From positions 1-64,000 of the forward strand of contig MAAN01000015.1 of assembly GCA_002163135.1 (NCBI GenBank): 64,000 nucleotides of DNA, given 5' to 3'. Both the position numbers and the translations under genes were made by a program. Shown in pieces: positions 45,528-54,485 of the stretch (the first letter of the stretch is position 1; each line of letters begins with the position of its first letter). The notes below the pieces were generated by a model that did no database searches, had not been told where the DNA came from, and was given only the letters and a program-made list of their open reading frames with translations. This stretch comes from Alphaproteobacteria bacterium 46_93_T64 (lineage in GTDB: Bacteria; Pseudomonadota; Alphaproteobacteria; Sneathiellales; Sneathiellaceae).

Positions 45528-48317
45528 TCACTTGGCTTTATCCAATGAAATTTTCTTATACTCAGTTTCTTTTGCAGCAATAAAGTTTCTAGTGAGGGCA
45601 ATCGCTTCTTTTAGTCCCATCCGTTCAATAACAACATCAGGAGGAAATGCAGTCGTTAGCCTCGTTGGCATCATGCTATCCAGCATAATAAAAACACCAA
45701 AATCTGTTTCTCGCCTAAGCAGGCGGCCATAAGCCTGTTTTAACTTGAGACGCGTGAGCATGTCATCGTAACGGCTGCCGCCAAATGCTTTTTTCCGTGC
45801 CTTGTGCTTAAGATCTGGGCGGGGCCAAGGGACACGATCAAATACAATCAACCGCAGAGAGCGACCAGGAACATCAACTCCGTCACGAACAGCGTCGGTA
45901 CCAAGAAGCACTGAGTCTTCTTCTTCCCGAAAGATATCGACTAAAGACGCAGTATCCATCGCGTCTTGATGCTGCGCAAACAGGTCTATTCCGGCTGCGG
46001 ACAACGGCTCTGAAATATTTTTGTAAACTTCCCGAAGCCTCCAGATAGCGGTAAACAATCCAATGCCACCGCCGCCAGCGGCCATAAATAACTCTCTGTA
46101 GGCGCTGGCTACTTCTTTTAGATGATCTCGTCTGACATCGGTGATGACAATTACGCGCGTCTGTTCCTTGAAATCAAACGGCGATGCGAGTTTTGTTCTC
46201 GTTGGCGGTAAAATTAGATGATTGGCTCCAGTGCGCATATCGGCACTTTGCCAGTCTTGATCTTCATCGGATTGATCGCGAAGTGTAGCCGAGGTAATCA
46301 CCGCGCCGTGGGATGGTTTTAGCAAAATTTCTGCAAATGGTTTTGTCGGGTCAATCCAGCTTCGATAATATCCCAGATCAATTTCACGGCCTGCAGATTT
46401 TTCGATGGATAGCCAGTCAACAAAATTGTCTGGCGTTGGGCTCGTTAAATCTTTCAAGATGTTTTGCCAAGGCTTGATCATCATGGTTGTTCTACGAGAC
46501 AGGCCCTGAACCGCAGCTTCAATGCGCTGGCGGGTTGCGGTGTCCAGCTCTTCCGCTTCATCTTCAAGCTTGGTGACTAGAGATTTTGCAAGCTTCAATA
46601 AAGGATTTGCGAGCCCTGCCAATGCTTTTTCAAGTTTGTAGGCGGCTTTTTCAAGTTCGGGTACGAATTCGGTTGCAGGGCATTCAACTGAATATGGACT
46701 GTCTGGGGACCCACATCTGGCAAGAACTTGCGTCTTTACCAAGTGAAGAAATTCTTCCATTGGCCCGGACGGTAGGCCGTCATCCAATCGTTTTATCCAA
46801 CCGTCTGTCGGTAAGGCATGACTTGCTTGGATGGCCTGTTGTAAAGATTTTAATCCGGCCTCATCTTCTCCCAAAAGGTCGGATATGCGTTTTTCGAGGC
46901 CGCGCATGCGCCCTTTCCTTGCTGTATTGCTGCCGGAAACCCATCGCCGAAGTTCGCTGCCTTCAAGGCCAGTCAAATGGGCGGAGAAAGCGCTGTCGGC
47001 AGCGTTGAACAGATGATGGCCTTCGTCGAATATATGGCGTTTGGGAAGATGCGGATCATCGGGCCGGGAGGCGGCATTGATCATAACAAGAGCATGATTG
47101 GCAATAACGATTTCAGCTTTACGTGCTTTTCTCGTGGATTTTTCGATGAAACATTTTCTGTAATGTGGGCAAGCAGAGTAAATGCATTCACCGCGGCGAT
47201 CTGCCAGTCGCATTATTCTGTTCGCCCCAACAAGTTCCATGAGCCAACTTGGAAAGTCGCCGCCCATATCACCGTCGCGAGACGCTGTAATCCATCTGGC
47301 AACAATGCCGAGAACAATTTTATCGCCCGGCCGTGCAGCCCCGCCCTGAAGTGCTTCTTCGAAGTTAAGAAGACACAAATAGTTTTCGCGGCCTTTCCGG
47401 ATAACCGCTTTGCTTTCTTTCTCGGCCTTGTCGGGATACAGGCTGTCCAGTTCTTCATCAATTTGACGTTGCAGGTTTTTAGTATACGTGGAAATCCAGA
47501 CGGCGGCCCCGTTCTTTTCGGCCCAAAGGCTGGCAGGGGCAATGTAGCCAAGCGTTTTACCGGTTCCGGTTCCGGCTTCAGCTAAAACAACATTGGGGCT
47601 ATCTTCGCGGTCTCTTGGCAAAAACGCTTTGGATACGAACGCTGCGAAATCTGATTGCTGTGGCCTTGCCTCGGCACCTTCATGAAGAAGCTCTTTCAGA
47701 CGAGTACGCGCTTCTTGTTCTCCAACAGCTTCATCATCTGCAGGTGGCTCCGGTGCAAAATCCGGCCAATCTGAAAGCCGTTTCCAGATGTCCATACCAC
47801 CAAGTGGCCCTAATCCATCTGCGAGACCAAGGGCTGCTAAAACGGATGGCCCCCAATTCCAGCCGCTACGTCCCATGCTCATAGCGATACGCGACGCTTG
47901 CTTTTTCTCCTCGATGGGAAGTCGCGTTAGATGCTTGAGCATATGGGTCATGGCTTCATACAGAGTGAGAGCCTGATCTTCAGCGTTATCAGCAACGGAA
48001 AGGTTAAGTGCTTTTGCGATCCCTCGCGGTGTGGGGAGGCACTGTTTAGCAGGAAATGTGAATGCAAACAGTTCTAGAATATCAAAGGCTGTAAAGGGAT
48101 TTAACCCTAGCCGTCTGGCGACGGACAGTCGATGGACGAGTAACACGGGTGCTTCGTTTACTTTCAGGCGCGCGGCTTCAATTGATTCTTCTTCGATTTC
48201 ACCATCTGAAGATAACCAAACCGTTCTGTCGCCTGTTACGACTAAAACAGGCGCGTCAGGCAGTCTTATTTCACCGCCACTACTGGATATTTCCTGTTCT
48301 GGATGATTTTCTGACAT
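45528..48317 (-). CDS. DinG/Rad3-like ATP-dependent DNA helicase
   Basis: A 929-residue superfamily 2 helicase with an iron-sulfur domain, probably acting in DNA repair or R-loop removal. Walker A is EAGTGTGKT (about 247-255), the four Fe-S cysteines fit Cys315, Cys378, Cys383 and Cys389, the DEAH box is DEGH (431-434), and motif VI lies in LKQAYGRLLRRETDFG. An N-terminal region of about 240 residues precedes the helicase and is not typical of E. coli DinG; it could be a degenerate nuclease-like or other domain. The lysK gene is divergent. Confidence 0.9.
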   Translation of the reverse strand: MSENHPEQEISSSGGEIRLPDAPVLVVTGDRTVWLSSDGEIEEESIEAARLKVNEAPVLLVHRLSVARRLGLNPFTAFDILELFAFTFPAKQCLPTPRGIAKALNLSVADNAEDQALTLYEAMTHMLKHLTRLPIEEKKQASRIAMSMGRSGWNWGPSVLAALGLADGLGPLGGMDIWKRLSDWPDFAPEPPADDEAVGEQEARTRLKELLHEGAEARPQQSDFAAFVSKAFLPRDREDSPNVVLAEAGTGTGKTLGYIAPASLWAEKNGAAVWISTYTKNLQRQIDEELDSLYPDKAEKESKAVIRKGRENYLCLLNFEEALQGGAARPGDKIVLGIVARWITASRDGDMGGDFPSWLMELVGANRIMRLADRRGECIYSACPHYRKCFIEKSTRKARKAEIVIANHALVMINAASRPDDPHLPKRHIFDEGHHLFNAADSAFSAHLTGLEGSELRRWVSGSNTARKGRMRGLEKRISDLLGEDEAGLKSLQQAIQASHALPTDGWIKRLDDGLPSGPMEEFLHLVKTQVLARCGSPDSPYSVECPATEFVPELEKAAYKLEKALAGLANPLLKLAKSLVTKLEDEAEELDTATRQRIEAAVQGLSRRTTMMIKPWQNILKDLTSPTPDNFVDWLSIEKSAGREIDLGYYRSWIDPTKPFAEILLKPSHGAVITSATLRDQSDEDQDWQSADMRTGANHLILPPTRTKLASPFDFKEQTRVIVITDVRRDHLKEVASAYRELFMAAGGGGIGLFTAIWRLREVYKNISEPLSAAGIDLFAQHQDAMDTASLVDIFREEEDSVLLGTDAVRDGVDVPGRSLRLIVFDRVPWPRPDLKHKARKKAFGGSRYDDMLTRLKLKQAYGRLLRRETDFGVFIMLDSMMPTRLTTAFPPDVVIERMGLKEAIALTRNFIAAKETEYKKISLDKAK

Positions 48318-48345
48318 ATCGGTGAGTTAAATTCATTCCCTATCG

Positions 48346-48374
48346 TTGACGCAATCACTTTGTACGCTTAAATT
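48346..48374 (+). promoter_or_regulatory. Probable sigma-70-type promoter of lysK
   Basis: TTGACG, a 17-bp spacer and TAAATT lie 30 bp before the lysK start in the divergent intergenic region. The -35 matches five of six consensus bases and the -10 four of six. Confidence 0.5.
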
Positions 48375-48403
48375 CCGCCGATCACAAATATGGAGAGTAA
48401 AAA

Positions 48404-49993
48404 ATGTCAACGGATGCTGAAATCGCATTGTCAAGTAACTCCTGGGCGTTCGCCGAGGCGAAGAAACTTGCGGATCGCTATGCGAAAGAGGCGCCTTCGA
48501 AGGGATATGTTCTGTTCGAAACAGGCTATGGTCCTTCAGGCTTGCCCCATCTTGGGACATTTGGAGAGGTTGCACGTACTTCATGGGTAATGCACGCGTT
48601 TTCACTTTTGTCCGATATACCAGCGAAACTAATCGCGTTTTCTGATGATATGGACGGACTTCGTAAAGTTCCTGCAAATATTCCAAACGCAGAGTTGCTG
48701 ACAGAAAATCTGGATAAGCCACTGACAGATGTCCCAGACCCATTTGGTACTCATGACAGTTTTGGTGCTCATAACAATGCACGACTTGTCGCTTTCTTGG
48801 ACCAGTTCGGGTTCAAATACGAATTTAAATCGTCAACCGAAGCGTATAAATCAGGTGAGTTTGATGAAACGCTAAAGCTTGTGTTGCAAAAATATGATCA
48901 AGTGATCAACGTTATTTTGCCAACACTGGGCCCAGAACGTCAGGCGACTTATTCGCCGTTTTTGCCAATCTGCCCACGTACTGGCAAGGTACTTCAAGTG
49001 CCTATCATCGCACGTGATGTGGACGCCGCAACTATTACGTATAATGATCCCGAAACCGGTGACGAAGTAACGCTTCCTGTAACGGGTGGCCACTGTAAAT
49101 TGCAGTGGAAAGTTGACTGGGCCATGCGCTGGCATGCGTTGGAAGTTGATTACGAAATGGCCGGTAAAGATTTGATCGACAGTGTTACGCTCTCGAGCAA
49201 AATTGTACGGATTTTGGGTAAAAAGCCACCTGAAGGGTTCAATTACGAACTATTCCTGGATCAGGATGGTAAGAAGATTTCCAAATCCAAAGGCAATGGT
49301 ATCACTATCGAGGAATGGCTGACATATGCGTCGCCTGAAAGCCTGTCCTTGTACATGTATCAAAACCCGAAGAAAGCCAAACGCCTGCATTTTGATGTGA
49401 TTCCAAAGGCTGTAGACGAGTATTATACGTTCTTGTCAAAATACCCGACTTTGGAGCCGAAACAGCAGTTTGGTAATCCTGTATGGCATCTTCATAACGG
49501 AAATCCACCAGCGGCAAATATGCCGATTTCATTTGGAATGCTTTTGAATTTGGCGGCTGTTGCAAATGCCGATGATCCATCAGTGTTGTGGGGCTTTATT
49601 ACGCGGTATGCAGATGGTGCAACATCGGAAGGTCATCCGGCGCTGGATAAGCTCGTTGGATATGCGATCAGCTACTATCATGATTTTGTAAAACCTGCGA
49701 AAAAATACCGACTGCCTAATGAACAAGAATCCACGGCTATGAAGCAGCTTGTCGAATTGCTAAAAACAGCTGACGAGCAAGCAGAAACCGGTGACATTCA
49801 GAACATGGTTTTCCAGGTTGGGAATGACAACGGTTTTGAAAATCTGCGTGAATGGTTCAAAGCGTTGTATGAAACATTGCTTGGACAGTCACAAGGTCCT
49901 CGAATGGGTACGTTTATCGCCCTGTACGGTGTAAACGAGACCATTACTTTGATCGACAAAGTGCTGGCTGGTGTAGATTTAGCTGCCGAATAG
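48404..49993 (+). CDS. lysK: Class I lysyl-tRNA synthetase
   Basis: A 529-residue synthetase of the class I (archaeal-type) LysRS, not the class II LysS of most bacteria. The HIGH-type motif is [11 protein letters not shown] (about 43-53) and the KMSKS-type motif is [10 protein letters not shown] (about 289-298). It charges tRNA-Lys in translation. Class I LysRS is found in many alphaproteobacteria, spirochaetes and archaea, so its presence supports the lineage. GGAGAG precedes the ATG and a hairpin terminator follows. Confidence 0.97.
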   Translation: MSTDAEIALSSNSWAFAEAKKLADRYAKEAPSKGYVLFETGYGPSGLPHLGTFGEVARTSWVMHAFSLLSDIPAKLIAFSDDMDGLRKVPANIPNAELLTENLDKPLTDVPDPFGTHDSFGAHNNARLVAFLDQFGFKYEFKSSTEAYKSGEFDETLKLVLQKYDQVINVILPTLGPERQATYSPFLPICPRTGKVLQVPIIARDVDAATITYNDPETGDEVTLPVTGGHCKLQWKVDWAMRWHALEVDYEMAGKDLIDSVTLSSKIVRILGKKPPEGFNYELFLDQDGKKISKSKGNGITIEEWLTYASPESLSLYMYQNPKKAKRLHFDVIPKAVDEYYTFLSKYPTLEPKQQFGNPVWHLHNGNPPAANMPISFGMLLNLAAVANADDPSVLWGFITRYADGATSEGHPALDKLVGYAISYYHDFVKPAKKYRLPNEQESTAMKQLVELLKTADEQAETGDIQNMVFQVGNDNGFENLREWFKALYETLLGQSQGPRMGTFIALYGVNETITLIDKVLAGVDLAAE

Positions 49994-50024
49994 GCCTCTA
50001 CATCAGAATAAACCTATGATTTAC

Positions 50025-50052
50025 AAACCCTGCCTTAGTGGCGGGGTTTGTT
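50025..50052 (+). terminator. Intrinsic terminator of lysK
   Basis: AAACCCTGCC pairs with GGCGGGGTTT (one G-U) around a TTAGT loop, followed by GTTATTT. The T run is short but the position, 32 bp after the stop, fits. Confidence 0.7.
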
Positions 50053-50116
50053 ATTTATAATCTTCATTACACAAAAGCTACTTGCGATGTGAAAAAGGCG
50101 CTAATACTCTAACTGT

Positions 50117-51292
50117 ATGACTATAAAAATCAAAAATCGGCAAGCCAGGCGACATTGGCTAAATTCTCAAGGTCTTGCATCCACGCCAACTGGTACATTG
50201 GATGCCTTGCAAATAATCAAAGATTTGGGGTTTGTTCAGCTGGATACGATCCAGAATGTGACGCGTGCCCATCACCATATTATATGGAGCCGGAACCAGA
50301 ATTATCGTGAGCCCATGCTGGATGAGCTTCTTGCAAAAGACAGCTCTTTATTTGAGCATTTCACCCATGACGCATCTGTGCTTCCTATGGAATTTTATCC
50401 AATGTGGCGTCGGCAGTTTAAACGGATGGAACGACGGGTAAATAAATCCAACTATTATCGTGCAGGAAAAAATGACGACGTCCAAAGGGTGGTTAAAGAT
50501 CGAATAACAGAGGAAGGTCCGCTTTCAACCCACGCTTTTGATACGAAGATTGTCGGTGAAAAGAAAATGTGGTCTCGTCCGCCCCATAAGCTTGCCCTTG
50601 ATCATATGTGGTATTCAGGGGAACTGGCTACGTCACATCGCGAGAATTTCAAGAAATTCTATGATTTGGCAGAACGCGTGGTTCCTGCGGAAATCTATGC
50701 TCAAAATCATGCTGATGATGTTCAACTGGATTGGCTTTGCCGTGCCGCGCTCGACCGACTTGGTTTTGCAACAATCGGCGAAATTCAAAAATTCTGGGAC
50801 GCTGCGGATCTTAGTGAGGTCAAAGACTGGATTAATCGTAATCAGAATGATTTACAAATCGTTGAGCTTCAAGGAGCAGATGGAAGTTGGACAGAAGCCT
50901 ATGCGTTTGCTGATTTCGAGGATCGTCTGGACACAGAATCGTCTGTGTCATCGCGCCTGCGGATAATTAGTCCGTTTGATCCGGCAGTGAGAGACAGGGT
51001 GCGTCTCTCTCGTTTGTTTGGCTTTGATTACAAGATCGAGATTTTTGTTCCCGCAGCGAAACGAAAGTGGGGATACTACGTGTATCCGTTACTTGAAGGG
51101 GACCGGTTCGTCGGACGCATAGAGGTGAAGGCGGATCGTAAAGCCGGATTTTTAAGTGTTGAAAATCTGTGGCAGGAAACGGGTGTGCGCTGGACGGGGG
51201 GCCGACAGAACAAATTGGATGCAGAGCTTGAGAGGCTTGGGCGATTTATCGGGGTGCGCGAAATCAAGTGGGTAAACAGTTCAGTAACATAA
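50117..51292 (+). CDS. YcaQ/AlkZ-type winged-helix DNA glycosylase
   Basis: A 391-residue protein of the crosslink-repair glycosylase family (DUF1006, HTH_42). The active-site region is VQLDTIQNVTRAHHHIIWSR, with the Q-hydrophobic-D catalytic pattern known from YcaQ and AlkZ, and the C-terminal winged helices end with a basic tail. E. coli YcaQ unhooks interstrand crosslinks and N7-alkyl adducts. No toxin or antibiotic gene lies nearby, so it is more likely a housekeeping YcaQ-type than a self-resistance enzyme. Convergent with the aminotransferase gene. Confidence 0.88.
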   Translation: MTIKIKNRQARRHWLNSQGLASTPTGTLDALQIIKDLGFVQLDTIQNVTRAHHHIIWSRNQNYREPMLDELLAKDSSLFEHFTHDASVLPMEFYPMWRRQFKRMERRVNKSNYYRAGKNDDVQRVVKDRITEEGPLSTHAFDTKIVGEKKMWSRPPHKLALDHMWYSGELATSHRENFKKFYDLAERVVPAEIYAQNHADDVQLDWLCRAALDRLGFATIGEIQKFWDAADLSEVKDWINRNQNDLQIVELQGADGSWTEAYAFADFEDRLDTESSVSSRLRIISPFDPAVRDRVRLSRLFGFDYKIEIFVPAAKRKWGYYVYPLLEGDRFVGRIEVKADRKAGFLSVENLWQETGVRWTGGRQNKLDAELERLGRFIGVREIKWVNSSVT

Positions 51293-51295
51293 AAA

Positions 51296-51318
51296 AAGAG
51301 CCCTGAAACAGGGCTCTT
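51296..51318. terminator. Terminator between convergent genes
   Basis: AAGAGCCCTG pairs perfectly with CAGGGCTCTT around a 3-nt AAA loop. On the minus strand it is followed by a long T run, so it is strongest for the aminotransferase gene. Confidence 0.85.
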
Positions 51319-51346
51319 GATTTGTCATTACGAATTTATATCAGGA

Positions 51347-52192
51347 TTAGAAAACCTGACTGGATTTTGAGAAGTCCATATACATATCGCGAAGTTTGGC
51401 AGCGACTGGACCTGGCTGCATTTCTTTATCTTCAACACGTGTAACCGGCATAATTTTACCATAGTTTCCGCTATTAAAGACCTCGTCTGCATCCATGATA
51501 TCTTTTTGGTTAAGATAGGTTTCAGAAACTTCGATGCCAGCGGCATCAGCGAGTTTCATAACCCGCGAGCGGGTAATACCGGCAAGGAAGCAGCCCGTTG
51601 GCGCTGGTGTAAAGGCAACGCCGTCTTTTACTGTCCAGATGTTGGATGTGGCAAATTCGGCAACATTGTTATTGGGATCCATCATGATCGCATTATCAAA
51701 GCCGAGCGTACGGGCTTCGGCGATTGCGCGTCCAGAATTTGGATATAAACAAGATGCTTTCGCATCTGTTGGTGCCATGTCACTTGCCGGTCTGCGAAGT
51801 CGTGAGAAATGAGCGGAAAAACCATCAGCTTCGGGCATGGGGCTGTCATAAACGGCCAGAACAAACTCTGCGCTGTCCGGATCCGGATCAATAAAGCCAC
51901 CACGTGCAAAATACATTGGGCGAATATAAAGCTCGGATTCCTTTGGAAGTTTCTTGATGGCGGTTTTACAAAGTTCGATAATTTCACCGCTCTCCATTGT
52001 CGGGTTCATACCAAGCGAAAGAGCTGACCGTCCAAGACGTTCACAGTGAAGATCAAGATCCGGCGCCATTCCTTGATAAGAACGAGCACCATCAAAAACG
52101 GATGATGACATCCAAAACGCGTGATCCGCCGGGCCGATTAATCGAGGGTTTTCGTCGTACCAATCACCGTTGTAAAAATAGACGCCTGCCAT
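51347..52192 (-). CDS. Class IV aminotransferase, branched-chain aminotransferase-like
   Basis: A 281-residue PLP enzyme of fold type IV. The PLP lysine is in TDAKASCLYPN, the phosphate site in GITRSRVMKLAD, and the glutamate of EFATSNIWTV is the usual cofactor-ring ligand. The N-terminal HAFWMSSSVFDGARSY is typical of IlvE-like proteins. It could transaminate branched-chain amino acids or D-alanine/aminodeoxychorismate-type substrates; the overall pattern favours the IlvE group, but I cannot decide on the substrate. Confidence 0.85.
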   Translation of the reverse strand: MAGVYFYNGDWYDENPRLIGPADHAFWMSSSVFDGARSYQGMAPDLDLHCERLGRSALSLGMNPTMESGEIIELCKTAIKKLPKESELYIRPMYFARGGFIDPDPDSAEFVLAVYDSPMPEADGFSAHFSRLRRPASDMAPTDAKASCLYPNSGRAIAEARTLGFDNAIMMDPNNNVAEFATSNIWTVKDGVAFTPAPTGCFLAGITRSRVMKLADAAGIEVSETYLNQKDIMDADEVFNSGNYGKIMPVTRVEDKEMQPGPVAAKLRDMYMDFSKSSQVF

Positions 52193-52367
52193 GATCTAAT
52201 TTTCCTGTTTGTTTCAAATGAAAATACTTGTCTACCCACTTATCAGATATGGCATCTGGGACGCAAGACAAGTAAATCGTTGTCTTGAAATTGGTCTTTG
52301 TTCTTGCTGTTCAAGGGAAGTCAAATCAGTTAAGTTCTGCAAAATTTCATAAGAGTGTGAGGGCGCA

Positions 52368-52715
52368 ATGACCATAATATATCACATGGCTGACAAGCAC
52401 GCATGGGCCGACGCGGTGGAAAAGGGATCTTATCCCGGAACGCTCATGGATCAAGCTGATGGATTTATTCATATGTCTACGTCGGAGACAATTGAAGGTA
52501 GCGCCGCGAAGCACCGAAAAGGTGAAGAAAATCTGCTTCTTTTGTTTATTGATTCTGATGTTCTGGGAGAAAAATTAATATGGGAACCTGCACGCGGCGG
52601 GATCCTATTTCCTCACCTGTATGAGGATTTGAAACCGGCGCTGGTCGCAAAGGTAGTGCCATTGCCGCTTGATGCTGACGGGTTGCACATCTTTCCAAAA
52701 CTGGATGAAGTCTAA
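52368..52715 (+). CDS. DUF952 family protein
   Basis: A 115-residue protein with the DUF952 pattern: IYHMADKHAWADAV, GFIHMSTSETIEGSA and LIWEPARGGILFPHLYEDL. The fold is ADP-ribosyltransferase-like in outline, but the function is unknown. The stop overlaps the pyrD start by one base (TAATG), so the two are translationally coupled, a pairing common in alphaproteobacteria. Confidence 0.92.
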   Translation: MTIIYHMADKHAWADAVEKGSYPGTLMDQADGFIHMSTSETIEGSAAKHRKGEENLLLLFIDSDVLGEKLIWEPARGGILFPHLYEDLKPALVAKVVPLPLDADGLHIFPKLDEV

Positions 52716-53782
52716 TGGCGGGTTTTTATAAAGCACTTTCAGGTGCTCTGTTTTTAATGGACCCGGAAAAAGCCCACAATTTGTCTTTGATGGGACTTAA
52801 AAGCGGGTTTATGCCTTTAAAATCCGCGAATGTTGATCCCTCTCTTGCAATTGATCGTTTTGGACTTTCGTTCCCAAATCCTATTGGACTGTCAGCAGGA
52901 TATGACAAGAACGGCGATGCACTGGATGCACTTTTGGGACTTGGTTTTGGGTTTGTCGAAGCGGGTAGCGTCACGCCAAAGCCACAAGTAGGAAATCCCA
53001 AACCTCGAATATTCAGGCTGAAAGAAGATGCCGCTGTGATTAATCGGTTGGGGTTTAACAATAAGGGACTAGAGGCTGCGAAAAAGAACTTTGAAGCGCC
53101 GCGCCGCGCTGGAGTAGTTGGCGCAAATCTGGGCGCAAATAAAGATAGTGACGACCGTATCGCGGATTACGTCACAGGACTTAAAGTTTTAGCGCCGTTG
53201 GCCGATTATATTACGGTCAACATTTCATCACCGAATACTCCGGGTCTTAGGGCCTTGCAGGGGCGGGGAGAGCTTGAAGAATTGCTGGGTCGGGTGATGA
53301 CTGCTCGCACAGAGCTTGATACAGAACGGGACCAGAATATTCCGCTGCTCCTGAAAATCGCTCCGGATCTGACGGATGAAGATAAGGATGATATCGCTGC
53401 CGTCGCGTTGTCTACTGGATTGGATGGTTTAATCATCAGCAACACGACTATCACGCGGCCAGAGAGTTTGCACAATAAACAAAAGGTGGAGATCGGCGGT
53501 CTTAGCGGCGCACCGCTTAAATCTCTTTCACTCAAATTGCTGTCTGAAATGTACAAGCACACAGACGGCAAAATCCCATTAGTTGGCGTGGGTGGCATTG
53601 CTACCGCAGAAGATGCGTTTGAGCGCATCAAGGCTGGAGCATCATTGGTGCAGTTTTATTCGGCCATGGTTTATGAAGGACCCTATCTTGCCCATAAAAT
53701 GGCTGTTGGATTGGCGGCGTTGCTTAAAGGCAATGGCTTTAAATCCGTGGAAGAGGCCATCGGAGCAACGCATCGCCCCTAG
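52715..53782 (+). CDS. pyrD: Quinone-dependent dihydroorotate dehydrogenase (class 2)
   Basis: A 355-residue flavoenzyme that oxidises dihydroorotate to orotate at the inner membrane and passes electrons to ubiquinone in pyrimidine synthesis. The N-terminal amphipathic helix region (MAGFYKALSGALFLMDPEKAH) is present. FMN and active-site parts are AGYDKNGDALDALL, SVTPKPQVGNPKPRIFRL, NRLGFNNKG, NISSPNTPGLR (catalytic Ser region) and IPLVGVGGIATAEDA. Overlaps DUF952 upstream and the convergent regulator by 4 bases. Confidence 0.96.
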   Translation: MAGFYKALSGALFLMDPEKAHNLSLMGLKSGFMPLKSANVDPSLAIDRFGLSFPNPIGLSAGYDKNGDALDALLGLGFGFVEAGSVTPKPQVGNPKPRIFRLKEDAAVINRLGFNNKGLEAAKKNFEAPRRAGVVGANLGANKDSDDRIADYVTGLKVLAPLADYITVNISSPNTPGLRALQGRGELEELLGRVMTARTELDTERDQNIPLLLKIAPDLTDEDKDDIAAVALSTGLDGLIISNTTITRPESLHNKQKVEIGGLSGAPLKSLSLKLLSEMYKHTDGKIPLVGVGGIATAEDAFERIKAGASLVQFYSAMVYEGPYLAHKMAVGLAALLKGNGFKSVEEAIGATHRP

Positions 53783-54327
53783 AAGCTTGGCGGCGTACAG
53801 GCGCTTACGACGACTGCCGGTTCATCACCAATGCATTTGAAACGGTGAGGTTGATGGCTTTCAAAGTAAAAGGCATCCCCTTCCTTTAAGATGCGTCTTT
53901 CGGCACCGACGGTTACTTCCAATTTTCCTTTGACAACGATACCTGCTTCTTCGCCTTGATGGGTCAGCATATTTCGGCCTGTATCCGCGCCGGGATTATA
54001 GGTTTCATGCAAAACTTGCAAAGATTTTCCCGTAAGATCGCGCCCAATTTGTTTGTATTGGATTTTACCTTCTGAAATACGTGCAAGATCTGCTTCGTCG
54101 AAGAATATTTTCCGCCGCGATGAGAAGTCGTTGGCGAAAAATTCCGACATGGCAATAGGAAAACCATCCAACACTTTTTTAAGTGATCCGATGGACGGGC
54201 TCGTTCGATTTTGTTCAATCATTGAAATGGTCCCGTTGGTGACGCCTGCACGCTTTGCAAGCTCCCGCTGAGATATCCCATGTTGTGCGCGAAGGGCACT
54301 TAAACGGGCGCCGACATCAATATCCAT
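53779..54327 (-). CDS. XRE-family transcriptional regulator with cupin domain
   Basis: A 182-residue regulator. Residues 6-60 are a helix-turn-helix (LSALRAQHGISQRELAKRAGVTNGTISMIEQ) and residues 105-180 a cupin barrel (GEEAGIVVKGKLEVTVG, FYFESHQPHRFKC). PuuR-type members sense polyamines or amino acids. It is divergent from the omega-aminotransferase/alanine dehydrogenase operon, so it probably controls that operon and itself, perhaps in response to an amine or omega-amino acid. The 3' end overlaps pyrD by 4 bases. Confidence 0.9.
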   Translation of the reverse strand: MDIDVGARLSALRAQHGISQRELAKRAGVTNGTISMIEQNRTSPSIGSLKKVLDGFPIAMSEFFANDFSSRRKIFFDEADLARISEGKIQYKQIGRDLTGKSLQVLHETYNPGADTGRNMLTHQGEEAGIVVKGKLEVTVGAERRILKEGDAFYFESHQPHRFKCIGDEPAVVVSACTPPSF

Positions 54328-54342
54328 CTACTCAATCCTTGA

Positions 54343-54363
54343 TTCTAAAACTCATGTTTAGAA
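54343..54363. promoter_or_regulatory. Inverted repeat, candidate operator for the XRE-cupin regulator
   Basis: TTCTAAA and TTTAGAA form a perfect 7-bp inverted repeat with a 7-nt spacer, 16 bp upstream of the regulator start. A nearly palindromic GTTTAGAATTTTAAAC overlaps its right arm. Position and symmetry suit a dimeric helix-turn-helix protein. Confidence 0.5.
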
Positions 54364-54485
54364 TTTTAAACACAGTAATCACGAAAGGAAAGGGAAAGGC
54401 GCAGAAAACAAGCTTTTGTTTTTGTGCTTGTGTAGTTTCCTAGCCTTGATAACGTCTCGGCAACAAATCAATTTGGGAGACAAAA

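Noticed and set aside
46977-47585. A 202-residue plus-strand open frame inside the DinG-like gene
   Set aside because: It lies wholly antisense to a well-supported helicase gene, has no recognisable domain and no ribosome-binding site.
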